A stretch of DNA of 64,000 nucleotides, taken from contig NZ_CP082275.1 of NCBI RefSeq assembly GCF_023746615.1, forward strand, positions 248,001 through 312,000, read 5' to 3'. The notes under the pieces were generated by a model. That model had not been told where the DNA came from and ran no database searches. It saw only the letters and a list, made by a program, of their open reading frames with translations. The position numbers and the translations under genes were made by a program. Within the stretch, counting starts at the first letter, position 1; each line of letters starts with the position of its first letter. This stretch comes from Grimontia kaedaensis (lineage in GTDB: Bacteria > Pseudomonadota > Gammaproteobacteria > Enterobacterales > Vibrionaceae). Positions 29,653 to 38,268 of this stretch are shown here, piece by piece.

Positions 29653-32600
29653 GTGAGTAGTAAGGAAACACTGGAAAAACTGTTAGCGGAACGCATTCTG
29701 ATCATCGATGGTGGCATGGGCACCATGATTCAGGGCTATAAGCTCGAAGAAGATGATTACCGCGGTGAACGCTTTGCTGATTGGCATTGCGACCTTAAAG
29801 GCAACAACGACCTTTTGGTACTCACGCAACCCCAGATGATTAAAGATATCCATGCCGAATATCTTGAAGCAGGCGCGGATATCCTTGAAACCAATACCTT
29901 TAACGCGACCACCATCGCCATGGCTGACTATGAGATGGAAAGCCTGAGTGAGGAGATTAACTTTGCGGCAGCCAAGTTGGCACGTGAAGTCGCTGATGAG
30001 TGGACAGCGAAAAATCCGGATAAGCCGCGCTTTGTGGCTGGCGTATTGGGTCCAACCAACCGCACCTGTTCGATCTCTCCCGACGTTAACGATCCCGGTT
30101 ACCGTAACGTCAGCTTTGATGAGCTGGTGACGGCCTACTCTGAGTCTACCCGTGCGCTTATCAATGGCGGCGCTGATCTTATTCTGATTGAAACCATCTT
30201 TGACACTCTGAACGCCAAAGCCTGTGCTTTTGCGGTTGAGACCGTTTTCGAAGAAATGGGCATCCAACTGCCAGTGATGATTTCCGGTACGATCACTGAC
30301 GCATCAGGCCGTACCCTCTCGGGCCAAACGACAGAGGCTTTCTATAACTCTCTGCGTCACGTCAAACCGATCTCCTTTGGTCTGAACTGTGCGTTGGGCC
30401 CTGATGAACTGCGCCCTTACGTGGAAGAACTGTCACGCATCTCTGAAACCTTTGTTTCTGCGCACCCGAATGCCGGCCTTCCGAATGCCTTCGGTGAATA
30501 TGATCTCTCTCCGGAGGACATGGCTGCTCATGTGAAAGAGTGGGCAGAAAGTGGCTTCCTGAACATGATTGGTGGCTGTTGTGGTACGACACCAGAGCAT
30601 ATTCGCCACATGTATGAGGCGACCAAGACGGTTAAGCCCCGTGCATTACCAGATCTTCAGGTGGCTTGTCGCCTGTCAGGCCTTGAGCCATTGACCATTG
30701 AAAAAGAAACCCTGTTCATCAACGTTGGTGAGCGTACCAACGTGACAGGTTCTGCGCGCTTCAAGCGTTTGATCAAAGAAGAGCAGTATGATGAAGCGTT
30801 GGAAGTGGCCCGTCAGCAGGTAGAAAACGGTGCCCAGATCATCGATATCAATATGGATGAAGGCATGTTGGATGCGGAAGCCTGTATGGTGCGCTTCCTG
30901 AATCTTTGCGCCTCCGAGCCTGAGATCTCCAAAGTGCCGATCATGGTCGACTCTTCAAAGTGGGAAGTGATTGAAGCTGGCCTGAAGTGTATTCAGGGTA
31001 AGGGCATCGTTAACTCCATCTCGCTCAAAGAAGGTAAAGAGAAATTCGTTGAGCAGGCGAAGCTGATTCGTCGCTATGGTGCGGCCGTTATTGTTATGGC
31101 CTTCGATGAAGTCGGTCAGGCAGAGACCCGTGAGCGCAAACTCGAAATCTGTACCAATGCCTACCGCATTCTGGTGGACGAAGTTGGCTTCCCGCCAGAA
31201 GACATCATCTTTGACCCGAACATCTTTGCTGTTGCAACCGGTATTGAAGAGCACAACAACTACGCCGTCGACTTTATCGAAGCGGTTGCAGACATTAAGC
31301 GCGACTTACCGTATGCGATGATTTCAGGCGGTGTGTCGAACGTCTCCTTCTCGTTCCGCGGCAACAACTATGTCCGCGAAGCTATCCACGCTGTGTTCCT
31401 TTATCACTGTTTCAAGAACGGTATGGACATGGGCATCGTGAATGCCGGTCAGCTTGAAATCTACGATAACGTCCCTGAGAAACTGCGTGAAGCGGTGGAA
31501 GACGTGGTACTGAATCGCCGTGACGACAGTACAGAGCGCCTTCTGGATATCGCAGCGGAATACGCGAATAAAGGTGTCGGCAAAGAAGAAGATGCTTCTG
31601 CGCTGGAGTGGCGAACCTGGGCGGTAGAGAAACGTCTTGAGCACGCCCTGGTGAAAGGTATTACCGAGTTCATCGTTGAAGACACAGAAGAAGCCCGCGT
31701 TAATGCATCTAAGCCGCTTGAAGTGATTGAAGGGCCACTGATGGACGGCATGAACGTCGTGGGCGATCTCTTCGGTGAGGGTAAAATGTTCCTGCCTCAG
31801 GTCGTGAAGTCAGCCCGCGTAATGAAACAGGCGGTGGCGCACCTTGAGCCTTTTATCAACGCTGAAAAACAGGCAGGCTCCACTAACGGTAAGATCTTGC
31901 TGGCAACGGTAAAAGGTGATGTTCACGATATCGGTAAGAACATCGTTGGCGTTGTATTGCAATGTAATAACTACGAAATCATCGACCTCGGCGTGATGGT
32001 GCCTTGTGAGAAGATCCTCAAAGTCGCCAAAGAAGAGAACGTCGATATCATCGGCCTGTCCGGTCTTATCACGCCGTCACTCGATGAAATGGTTCATGTC
32101 GCGAAAGAGATGGAGCGTCTGGGCTTCGACTTGCCGCTACTGATTGGCGGTGCAACAACCTCCAAAGCCCACACAGCGGTGAAAATTGAGCAAAACTACA
32201 ATCAGCCTGTGGTGTATGTGAATAACGCCTCCCGCGCAGTGGGCGTGTGTTCGTCGCTGTTGTCTGAGAAACTCAAGCCTGCGTTTGTTGAGAAGCTTCA
32301 AGCGGATTACGAAGTGGTGCGTGAGCAGCATGCACGGAAGCGTCCACGTACCAAGCCAGTCACGCTTGAAAAGGCACGCGAGAATAAAGTCGCTATCGAT
32401 TGGGAAAGCTACACACCGCCAGCGCCAGCGAAACCAGGTGTTCATGTATTTGAAGACTTTGATGTGGCTACCCTTCGTAACTACATCGACTGGACGCCAT
32501 TCTTTATGACCTGGTCATTGGTGGGCAAGTACCCGACGATTCTTGAACACGAAGAGGTTGGGGAAGAAGCGAAGCGCTTGTTCAAAGATGCTAACGATCT

Positions 32601-33327
32601 GCTGGATCGCGTTGAACGCGAAGGCCTGATGAAAGCCAGTGGTATGTGTGCCCTGTTCCCGGCAGCAAGTGTGGGTGATGACATTGAAGTCTACACCGAT
32701 GAATCACGTACCGAGGTTGCCAAGGTTCTGCATAACCTTCGTCAGCAAACGGAGAAACCAAAAGGTTTCAACTACTGTCTGTCTGACTATATCGCGCCAA
32801 AAGAGAGCGGTAAGAAGGATTGGATTGGCGCGTTTGCTGTGACAGGCGGTATTGGTGAGCGCGAATTAGCAGACGAATATAAAGCGCAGGGCGATGATTA
32901 TAACGCCATCATGATTCAGGCGGTGGCAGACCGTTTGGCTGAAGCGTTTGCGGAATACCTGCATGCACATGTCCGTAAGGAAATCTGGGGTTATGCTGCG
33001 GACGAGAACCTATCGAACGATGACCTGATCCGTGAGAAATATCAGGGTATCCGTCCTGCTCCGGGCTATCCTGCCTGTCCCGAGCACACAGAGAAAGGCA
33101 CCTTGTGGGAGCTTCTCAATGTGGAAGAGACCATCGGTATGTCGCTGACTACCAGTTATGCCATGTGGCCTGGTGCATCGGTATCTGGCTGGTACTTCTC
33201 GCATCCGGATTCGCGCTACTTTGCTGTTGCTCAGATCCAGGAAGATCAGCGTGACAGCTATGCCGATCGAAAGGGCTGGGATTTGATCGAAGCAGAGAAG
33301 TGGTTGGGCCCAAATCTCAACGGTTAA
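29653..33327 (+). CDS. metH: Cobalamin-dependent methionine synthase
   Basis: Transfers the methyl group of 5-methyltetrahydrofolate to homocysteine via methylcobalamin; 1,224 residues, close to the E. coli 1,227. Domains are homocysteine-binding (about 1-325, zinc cysteines C246, C309, C310) and pterin-binding (about 355-615). The cap and B12-binding domains (about 650-890) carry the axial ligand H758 in GDVHDIGKN. The SAM-binding reactivation domain follows (about 900-1224), with RPAPGYPACPEHTEK. GTG start at 29653, preceded by AAGGAT. Confidence 0.98.
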   Translation: MSSKETLEKLLAERILIIDGGMGTMIQGYKLEEDDYRGERFADWHCDLKGNNDLLVLTQPQMIKDIHAEYLEAGADILETNTFNATTIAMADYEMESLSEEINFAAAKLAREVADEWTAKNPDKPRFVAGVLGPTNRTCSISPDVNDPGYRNVSFDELVTAYSESTRALINGGADLILIETIFDTLNAKACAFAVETVFEEMGIQLPVMISGTITDASGRTLSGQTTEAFYNSLRHVKPISFGLNCALGPDELRPYVEELSRISETFVSAHPNAGLPNAFGEYDLSPEDMAAHVKEWAESGFLNMIGGCCGTTPEHIRHMYEATKTVKPRALPDLQVACRLSGLEPLTIEKETLFINVGERTNVTGSARFKRLIKEEQYDEALEVARQQVENGAQIIDINMDEGMLDAEACMVRFLNLCASEPEISKVPIMVDSSKWEVIEAGLKCIQGKGIVNSISLKEGKEKFVEQAKLIRRYGAAVIVMAFDEVGQAETRERKLEICTNAYRILVDEVGFPPEDIIFDPNIFAVATGIEEHNNYAVDFIEAVADIKRDLPYAMISGGVSNVSFSFRGNNYVREAIHAVFLYHCFKNGMDMGIVNAGQLEIYDNVPEKLREAVEDVVLNRRDDSTERLLDIAAEYANKGVGKEEDASALEWRTWAVEKRLEHALVKGITEFIVEDTEEARVNASKPLEVIEGPLMDGMNVVGDLFGEGKMFLPQVVKSARVMKQAVAHLEPFINAEKQAGSTNGKILLATVKGDVHDIGKNIVGVVLQCNNYEIIDLGVMVPCEKILKVAKEENVDIIGLSGLITPSLDEMVHVAKEMERLGFDLPLLIGGATTSKAHTAVKIEQNYNQPVVYVNNASRAVGVCSSLLSEKLKPAFVEKLQADYEVVREQHARKRPRTKPVTLEKARENKVAIDWESYTPPAPAKPGVHVFEDFDVATLRNYIDWTPFFMTWSLVGKYPTILEHEEVGEEAKRLFKDANDLLDRVEREGLMKASGMCALFPAASVGDDIEVYTDESRTEVAKVLHNLRQQTEKPKGFNYCLSDYIAPKESGKKDWIGAFAVTGGIGERELADEYKAQGDDYNAIMIQAVADRLAEAFAEYLHAHVRKEIWGYAADENLSNDDLIREKYQGIRPAPGYPACPEHTEKGTLWELLNVEETIGMSLTTSYAMWPGASVSGWYFSHPDSRYFAVAQIQEDQRDSYADRKGWDLIEAEKWLGPNLNG

Positions 33328-33332
33328 TCTCT

Positions 33333-33496
33333 AATACCAATCACAGTAGGTAGGTGCTCAGAAATAGCGCAGGAAAAATGCTCGAGAACAAGGCGAAAAA
33401 TTTCGATAAGTAGTTATTCTACAATCAAATTTTTCAACGCAGTTGTCGATCATTTTAACAAGCTAGGATGAGCAGATATTTACTAAGATTGGTATA
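33333..33496. repeat. Palindromic MITE-like repeat ending in ATACCAAT
   Basis: A non-coding, 164-base imperfect palindrome. ATACCAAT (33334-33341) and ATTGGTAT (33488-33495) form the ends. The arms continue to match with mismatches up to a centre near AGTAGTTATTCTAC. I recognise the general look from intergenic repeats in vibrios and shewanellas, but I cannot name a family. It lies between the convergent metH and lysC genes. Confidence 0.65.
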
Positions 33497-33510
33497 AGAT
33501 AGTAAAAAGA

Positions 33511-33537
33511 AAAATGGCGCTCAGTGAGCGCCATTTT
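33511..33537. terminator. Bidirectional terminator between metH and lysC
   Basis: AAAATGGCGCTCA pairs with TGAGCGCCATTTT, with a minimal loop and A/T tracts on both sides. It lies just beyond the lysC stop codon. Confidence 0.88.
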
Positions 33538-33556
33538 TGTGTCCAATAAGAAGACA

Positions 33557-34906
33557 TTAATCTTCAAACAACTCTTTGTGTAGCGCACGGACAACTTCTT
33601 TAGATTCTGACGTGCTGGTGAGGAAGCAGAGGTTGTGATTACTTGCGCCATAACAAATCATACGCAGGTTGTAGTCTTCCAGCGCACTGAAGATTTTGGC
33701 GGCTGCACCTTTTGATTCACTCATGTGGTTACCAATTAACGCGACCAGACACATGTCTTGCTCTACGGTTACCTTACAAAGTGCAGCCAGCTCCTGTTCT
33801 GCCGCTTCAGGCAATTTAGGCGCACCACCTTTGGTGTTGGTTTGATCCAGTGTCAGAGAAACACTGACCTCCGACGTGGTGATGAGATCGACCGACACTT
33901 TGTGCTTTGCCAGAATGTTGAACACTTCCGCCAGGAAACCATAAGCATGGAACATATTCAGACTGGTGAGCGTCACCATGGTCTGGTTGCAACGCAGTGC
34001 CAGCGCGCGGAAAAGCGGAGATTTCTCTGCTTGATGACGAATCCAGGTACCGCCTTGTTCAGGGGCTTTAGATGAGCCAACGAATACAGGAATGTCCTGA
34101 CGCATTGCCGGGATAAGCGTCGCCGGGTGCAGGATCTTCGCACCGAAGTTTGCCATCTCTGATGCTTCACTGAAGCTGATTTCATCGATAGGACTCGCTG
34201 CCGGGGCGACGCGAGGGTCAGTACTGTAGATACCCGGAACGTCGGTCCAGATTTCCAGTGACGTTGCTTTTACGGCTTCTGCCAGAAGCGCCGCACTGTA
34301 ATCACTGCCACCGCGACCCAGTGTGGTGGTATTGCCTTGTGCATCAGAGCCGATAAAGCCCTGGGTCACAACAACTTTGTCTTCAAACAACGGCGTGAGC
34401 ACGGTTTCAGCGTGGTGCGCTGTTTCAATCAAGTCCGGGGTTGCTTTACCAAACACGTTGTCGGTTTTCAGCACATCTCGGACATCTGCGCGAACAGCAT
34501 TGATGCCTTTATCGTTCAACAGGTGGGTAAAAATATGAGTCGACATCAACTCGCCACAAGCAACGAGGGCGTCAGTAATTTTATCGGAAGGTGAAGTTTC
34601 TGCCGCCGCAGAGAGTGTTGCTACTTCATCGAGAATTGCATTCACACCTGATGCAACTGCCGGCGCTTCCGGGAGCTGTTTCAGAATGCTGAAATGAATA
34701 TCGTGCAGTTTTGTCAGCACTTCCTGCTGCCTGTCATTGGCAACACCATTTGCCAGTTCAACCAGTAGATTTGTCACGCCAGAACAAGCGCTAATCACTA
34801 CCAGTCGAGTGTTCAAATTCCCTTTAATCACCGATGCACAGTTAGACATAGCTGTGTAGTCGGCTACACTCGTGCCGCCAAATTTTGCGACATTTAATGC
34901 GTTCAC
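33557..34906 (-). CDS. lysC: Lysine-sensitive aspartokinase III
   Basis: Phosphorylates aspartate, the first step towards lysine, methionine and threonine; 449 residues as in E. coli LysC. The kinase domain carries KFGGTSVAD near the N-terminus, TTLGRGGSDYSAALLAE and DVPGIYSTDPR. The C-terminal ACT domains contain SVDLITTSEVSVSLTLD, the lysine-binding region. The start is a GTG at 34906 after AAGGGAA. Expression is under a lysine riboswitch upstream. Confidence 0.97.
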   Translation of the reverse strand: MNALNVAKFGGTSVADYTAMSNCASVIKGNLNTRLVVISACSGVTNLLVELANGVANDRQQEVLTKLHDIHFSILKQLPEAPAVASGVNAILDEVATLSAAAETSPSDKITDALVACGELMSTHIFTHLLNDKGINAVRADVRDVLKTDNVFGKATPDLIETAHHAETVLTPLFEDKVVVTQGFIGSDAQGNTTTLGRGGSDYSAALLAEAVKATSLEIWTDVPGIYSTDPRVAPAASPIDEISFSEASEMANFGAKILHPATLIPAMRQDIPVFVGSSKAPEQGGTWIRHQAEKSPLFRALALRCNQTMVTLTSLNMFHAYGFLAEVFNILAKHKVSVDLITTSEVSVSLTLDQTNTKGGAPKLPEAAEQELAALCKVTVEQDMCLVALIGNHMSESKGAAAKIFSALEDYNLRMICYGASNHNLCFLTSTSESKEVVRALHKELFED

Positions 34907-35013
34907 TTCCCTTCACCTCCCATAATCGCGAATGGAGTAATCCTGAATAAATAAAGTAATAAGTTGGGAGACAGATAGAGGGTGCGAGCGGGCAGGAAGA
35001 AAGGGCATTTCTC

Positions 35014-35180
35014 CAGAAGCGCTCCATCTCCGTTGAGATGACAATCCGAAGGATTCAACCTTCTAGACCGACAACCCAGCCCCCAAGGTCTGGTATTGCC
35101 TCGGCGTCTTACCCCCTCATCGGATTGCATTGGAGTTGGGGCTCCGCAATTCGACTACCTGGTAGACGCGCCTCTTCTGT
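35014..35180 (-). ncRNA. Lysine riboswitch (L box) upstream of lysC
   Basis: On the minus strand the leader reads AGAAGAGGCGCG, then AGTCGAATTGCGGAG, then GATGAGGGGG and GACGCCGAGG. It closes with CGCTTCT, which pairs with AGAAG at the start. These are the conserved core blocks of the lysine aptamer in the right order. The expression platform is the roughly 100 bases between the aptamer and the GTG; from the sequence I cannot tell whether it acts on termination or on translation. Confidence 0.88.
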
Positions 35181-35222
35181 CTCTGCAGAGCACAAACTGT
35201 GCTGAGCAAAAATTGCCCTCTA

Positions 35223-35251
35223 TTGATAAATGTTTGTAATGTTATTGTCAA
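35223..35251 (-). promoter_or_regulatory. lysC promoter
   Basis: On the minus strand TTGACA (35251-35246) is separated by 17 bases from TATCAA (35228-35223). Transcription would start about 40 bases before the riboswitch aptamer. Confidence 0.65.
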
Positions 35252-35402
35252 CGTTTGTTTGAGTTTCTGGCATCGCTTTTCGTGGCAGTGAACGACTTTT
35301 GCTTGATGATGCTTGGGTTTATTCAACGTTGATATTTTAGCCAGCTCTATCCGATGGTAGGGTAAATGAACCCAAGGAACAAAAGGCAATGGAGAGCAAA
35401 TA

Positions 35403-36521
35403 ATGACAATTTCACGCTTTATCCCACCACAACGTACCCTGATGGGGCCTGGCCCCTCTGATGTTTCGCCACGCGTATTACAAGCGCTGGCTCAGCCAAC
35501 GATTGGTCACCTAGATCCTCTTTTTGTGGGAATGATGGATGAAGTTAAATCACTGCTTCAGTATGCATTCCAGACCGAAAACACCTTTACCATTGCGGTG
35601 TCCGCCCCGGGCAGTGCAGGTATGGAGACCTGTTTTGTCAATCTGATTGGGCCGGGCGATACGGTGATTGTTTGTCGAAACGGCGTATTTGGCGAGCGTA
35701 TGCGTGAAAACGTAGAGCGCTGTGGCGCAACAGCGGTGATGGTTGATGACGAGTGGGGTAAACCGGTCGATCCGACAAAAGTGGAGGCGGCTTTAAAAGC
35801 TAACCCAGAAGCATCGGTGGTGGCGTTTGTGCACGCTGAAACATCGACCGGCGCACTCAGTGATGCAAAGACAATTTCAGCACTGGCGCGCGAGCATGGC
35901 TGCCTGACGATTGTCGATGCCGTAACCTCTCTTGGTGGTGTACCGTTGCTGGTTGATGAGTGGCAACTGGACGCTGTGTATTCTGGCAGCCAGAAATGTC
36001 TCTCCTGTGTACCGGGCTTGTCGCCAGTCACTTTCTCTCCGCGTGCGGTAGAAAAAATGCAGCAGCGTACTGGGAAGGTACAGAGTTGGTTCCTCGATCA
36101 AAGCCTGGTGCTTGGTTATTGGAGTGGTGAAGGCAAGCGTAGCTATCACCACACAGCACCAGTAAACAGCCTTTACGCCTTGCATGAGTCTTTGCTGATG
36201 CTGAAAGAGGAAGGTCTGGAGAATGCATGGCAACGTCATCGTGATATGCATGAGTTACTCAAAGCCGAACTGGAAGCGCTGGGTGTTAACTTCCTGGTTG
36301 ATGCTGACCATCGCCTGCCACAATTGAATGCTGTCGCAGTGCCTGAAGGCGTCGATGATGCCGCCGTGCGTGCGAAACTTCTCAATGACTACAATTTGGA
36401 AATAGGTGCGGGTCTCGGAGCACTGGCAGGTAAAGCATGGCGTATCGGTTTGATGGGTTATGCGGCTAAACGTGAAAACGTAGCCTTGTGTGCGAAGGCA
36501 CTGAAGGATGTGCTTGGTTAA
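35403..36521 (+). CDS. PLP-dependent alanine/serine-glyoxylate aminotransferase family protein
   Basis: Class V aminotransferase of the AGXT/SPT family, 372 residues, cytoplasmic. It starts MTISRFIPPQRTLMGPGPSDVSPRVL. The glycine-rich SAPGSAGMETC and the DAVTSLGGVPL aspartate bind PLP, and the Schiff-base lysine lies in SGSQKCLSCVPG. The amino donor (alanine, serine or another) cannot be fixed from sequence. The upstream neighbour lysC is divergent, and a terminator follows. Confidence 0.85.
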   Translation: MTISRFIPPQRTLMGPGPSDVSPRVLQALAQPTIGHLDPLFVGMMDEVKSLLQYAFQTENTFTIAVSAPGSAGMETCFVNLIGPGDTVIVCRNGVFGERMRENVERCGATAVMVDDEWGKPVDPTKVEAALKANPEASVVAFVHAETSTGALSDAKTISALAREHGCLTIVDAVTSLGGVPLLVDEWQLDAVYSGSQKCLSCVPGLSPVTFSPRAVEKMQQRTGKVQSWFLDQSLVLGYWSGEGKRSYHHTAPVNSLYALHESLLMLKEEGLENAWQRHRDMHELLKAELEALGVNFLVDADHRLPQLNAVAVPEGVDDAAVRAKLLNDYNLEIGAGLGALAGKAWRIGLMGYAAKRENVALCAKALKDVLG

Positions 36522-36539
36522 GCGGAATTGAATTGAGAA

Positions 36540-36567
36540 ACGCCCCGCATGAGTGCGGGGCGTTTTT
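36540..36567 (+). terminator. Terminator after the aminotransferase gene
   Basis: CGCCCCGCA pairs with TGCGGGGCG around a TGAG loop, followed by TTTTTG and more T. It also stands between the convergent gene pair. Confidence 0.9.
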
Positions 36568-36571
36568 GTTT

Positions 36572-38233
36572 TTATTCCGCGGGAAGCTCAGAAAAGTCAG
36601 GTTGAAACGTTCGGTACGGGAAAAGCAGTGATGCTTCATCCTTTAACTGTTTGGCGACCATTTTATGACCGGTGAGCATCGCCAGCTCAATCAGAGATTG
36701 GTAGCCATCGGCATTCGGAGACGTTTCCAGTCGGGCGATTTGCCCCCGAAGGTACAGTTCCTGCGCGCGTAAATCCCGGCTTTCAACACTTTCCAGAAAC
36801 GCCCGCTTTCCTTCCACTTGCTGATAGAAGTCATTCCACCAAGGGTGCGTTTGATACTGAGTCAGCTTACTGTCGCGTATCTGATAGGTGCGAAGCGCCT
36901 GTTCGCCAAGATAGATTGAAGACAACACCAAAACCAGCGTGGCAGTCAGCACCGTGTTAGCAGCGATTTTCATTGGCCGTGGGTAAGGCAAAAGCACGCG
37001 GCGGTATCTCGCGGTAAGGTTATCAATCCAGTAAAGCAGCACCACAAACAGCATGCCCAGTGCCAGGTTGGTTTCAATGTAGTCTGTCAGTGCCATGCCA
37101 ATGAGGGATGGCAGAATGATCGCTAGCAGCATCAACCGGGTGCCATTCGGTGCCTCCAACAGCTTACGCACCACCAGTGTGAAGAGCACCCCAAAGCTCG
37201 CCCAGTAGGCAATGCCGCCCTGAATTAAACTTGCGAGCAGCCAACTCGGATACATTTCTTGAAGCGGCAGAACATGGTTTTGCTCGATGCCAAACAACAG
37301 CTGTGCTTTATCGAGCTGCCCCAGACCGATGCCTTCAAACTGAGCCTGCCCCAGTAATGCCCATCCCTGCGATAGTACCTCTAACTCCTCTGCTGAATAA
37401 CGGGCAGCGAAAAGAGCCGACTGAGGCACACTTCCAAACTTCCAAGCGATAGCAAAGCCAACCAATACCGCGAAATTCCAAAGACCATGGTGTCTTTTTT
37501 GGCTGAAACGGAATAAGAATGGCTGACTGAAGGTCACCAGCACTAAAATCGCGGTGATTAGCCAAGGCGATTTCAATGCCGTGAGAGCTGGAATGGTGAG
37601 CAGTGGCGTCGCAAGTAGTAAGGCATGGACGGGCACCCAGTTACGCTTGTACGCTTTAGTCCGCGCGAGCAAGTAAGCTGACAGCATTAAAGATGTCAGT
37701 AGGACGATGCCAAGTACATCACTGTTGCTTTTGAAGTCTGGAAGGCTTGATGATGATATCTCGCTGATATTAGGCAGCAACAAAGGAATAGCGAGCAGCC
37801 AGCCGCTTAAAAGCGGTAACCAGAGGAGATATTGCCGTTGAAGATGGTTAAAGCTGAACTGCTGCAAGGTACAGAAAAGCAGTAAGGACAACAGGACGCT
37901 GAACCCCTGCCATGCAGCCGAATGCCAGTCGGCGTGAAGATAAAATGACGGTATCAGGGCGAAACTCACGCTCAGCGCCAGCCATCCTGTCATGGTCGTG
38001 TGACTAAAACGCCCTTGCCTTGCTGCTTCCCAAACACCAAAGCAAACAATGGTGACCGCTAACAAGAGCGTTAAGGCTGTCGCTGGATGTTGAACACCGG
38101 AGAAAACGAGTGAAATTTGGTTCAGTGGCAGGCAGAACAAAAACAGCGCAGCCAGCGCAATCAGCACTGGCTTAACCAAAGGCTTTCTGGCCACTTTTGA
38201 TGGCCAGAGGTTTTGAAAACGCATTGTTTGCAT
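36572..38233 (-). CDS. Wzy/PglL-like membrane protein (O-antigen ligase or O-oligosaccharyltransferase type)
   Basis: Inner-membrane protein of 553 residues with about ten to twelve hydrophobic segments and a soluble C-terminal part from about residue 450. The large periplasmic loop with an EQNHVLPLQEMYPSW segment and the C-terminal helical tail (QTHPWWNDFYQQVEGKRAF onward) suggest a Wzy_C plus Wzy_C_2 layout, as in PglL/PilO-type oligosaccharyltransferases. I infer this from topology and motif look only. It follows uvrA by 35 bases on the same strand. An alternative start lies three codons later. Confidence 0.6.
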   Translation of the reverse strand: MQTMRFQNLWPSKVARKPLVKPVLIALAALFLFCLPLNQISLVFSGVQHPATALTLLLAVTIVCFGVWEAARQGRFSHTTMTGWLALSVSFALIPSFYLHADWHSAAWQGFSVLLSLLLFCTLQQFSFNHLQRQYLLWLPLLSGWLLAIPLLLPNISEISSSSLPDFKSNSDVLGIVLLTSLMLSAYLLARTKAYKRNWVPVHALLLATPLLTIPALTALKSPWLITAILVLVTFSQPFLFRFSQKRHHGLWNFAVLVGFAIAWKFGSVPQSALFAARYSAEELEVLSQGWALLGQAQFEGIGLGQLDKAQLLFGIEQNHVLPLQEMYPSWLLASLIQGGIAYWASFGVLFTLVVRKLLEAPNGTRLMLLAIILPSLIGMALTDYIETNLALGMLFVVLLYWIDNLTARYRRVLLPYPRPMKIAANTVLTATLVLVLSSIYLGEQALRTYQIRDSKLTQYQTHPWWNDFYQQVEGKRAFLESVESRDLRAQELYLRGQIARLETSPNADGYQSLIELAMLTGHKMVAKQLKDEASLLFPYRTFQPDFSELPAE

Positions 38234-38268
38234 AGATTGTTTTTCACCGGCTTACACCAGTATCCGCC

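Noticed and set aside
32137..32445. Other frames inside metH
   Set aside because: They are shadows of the coding strand; metH covers the whole stretch without a break.
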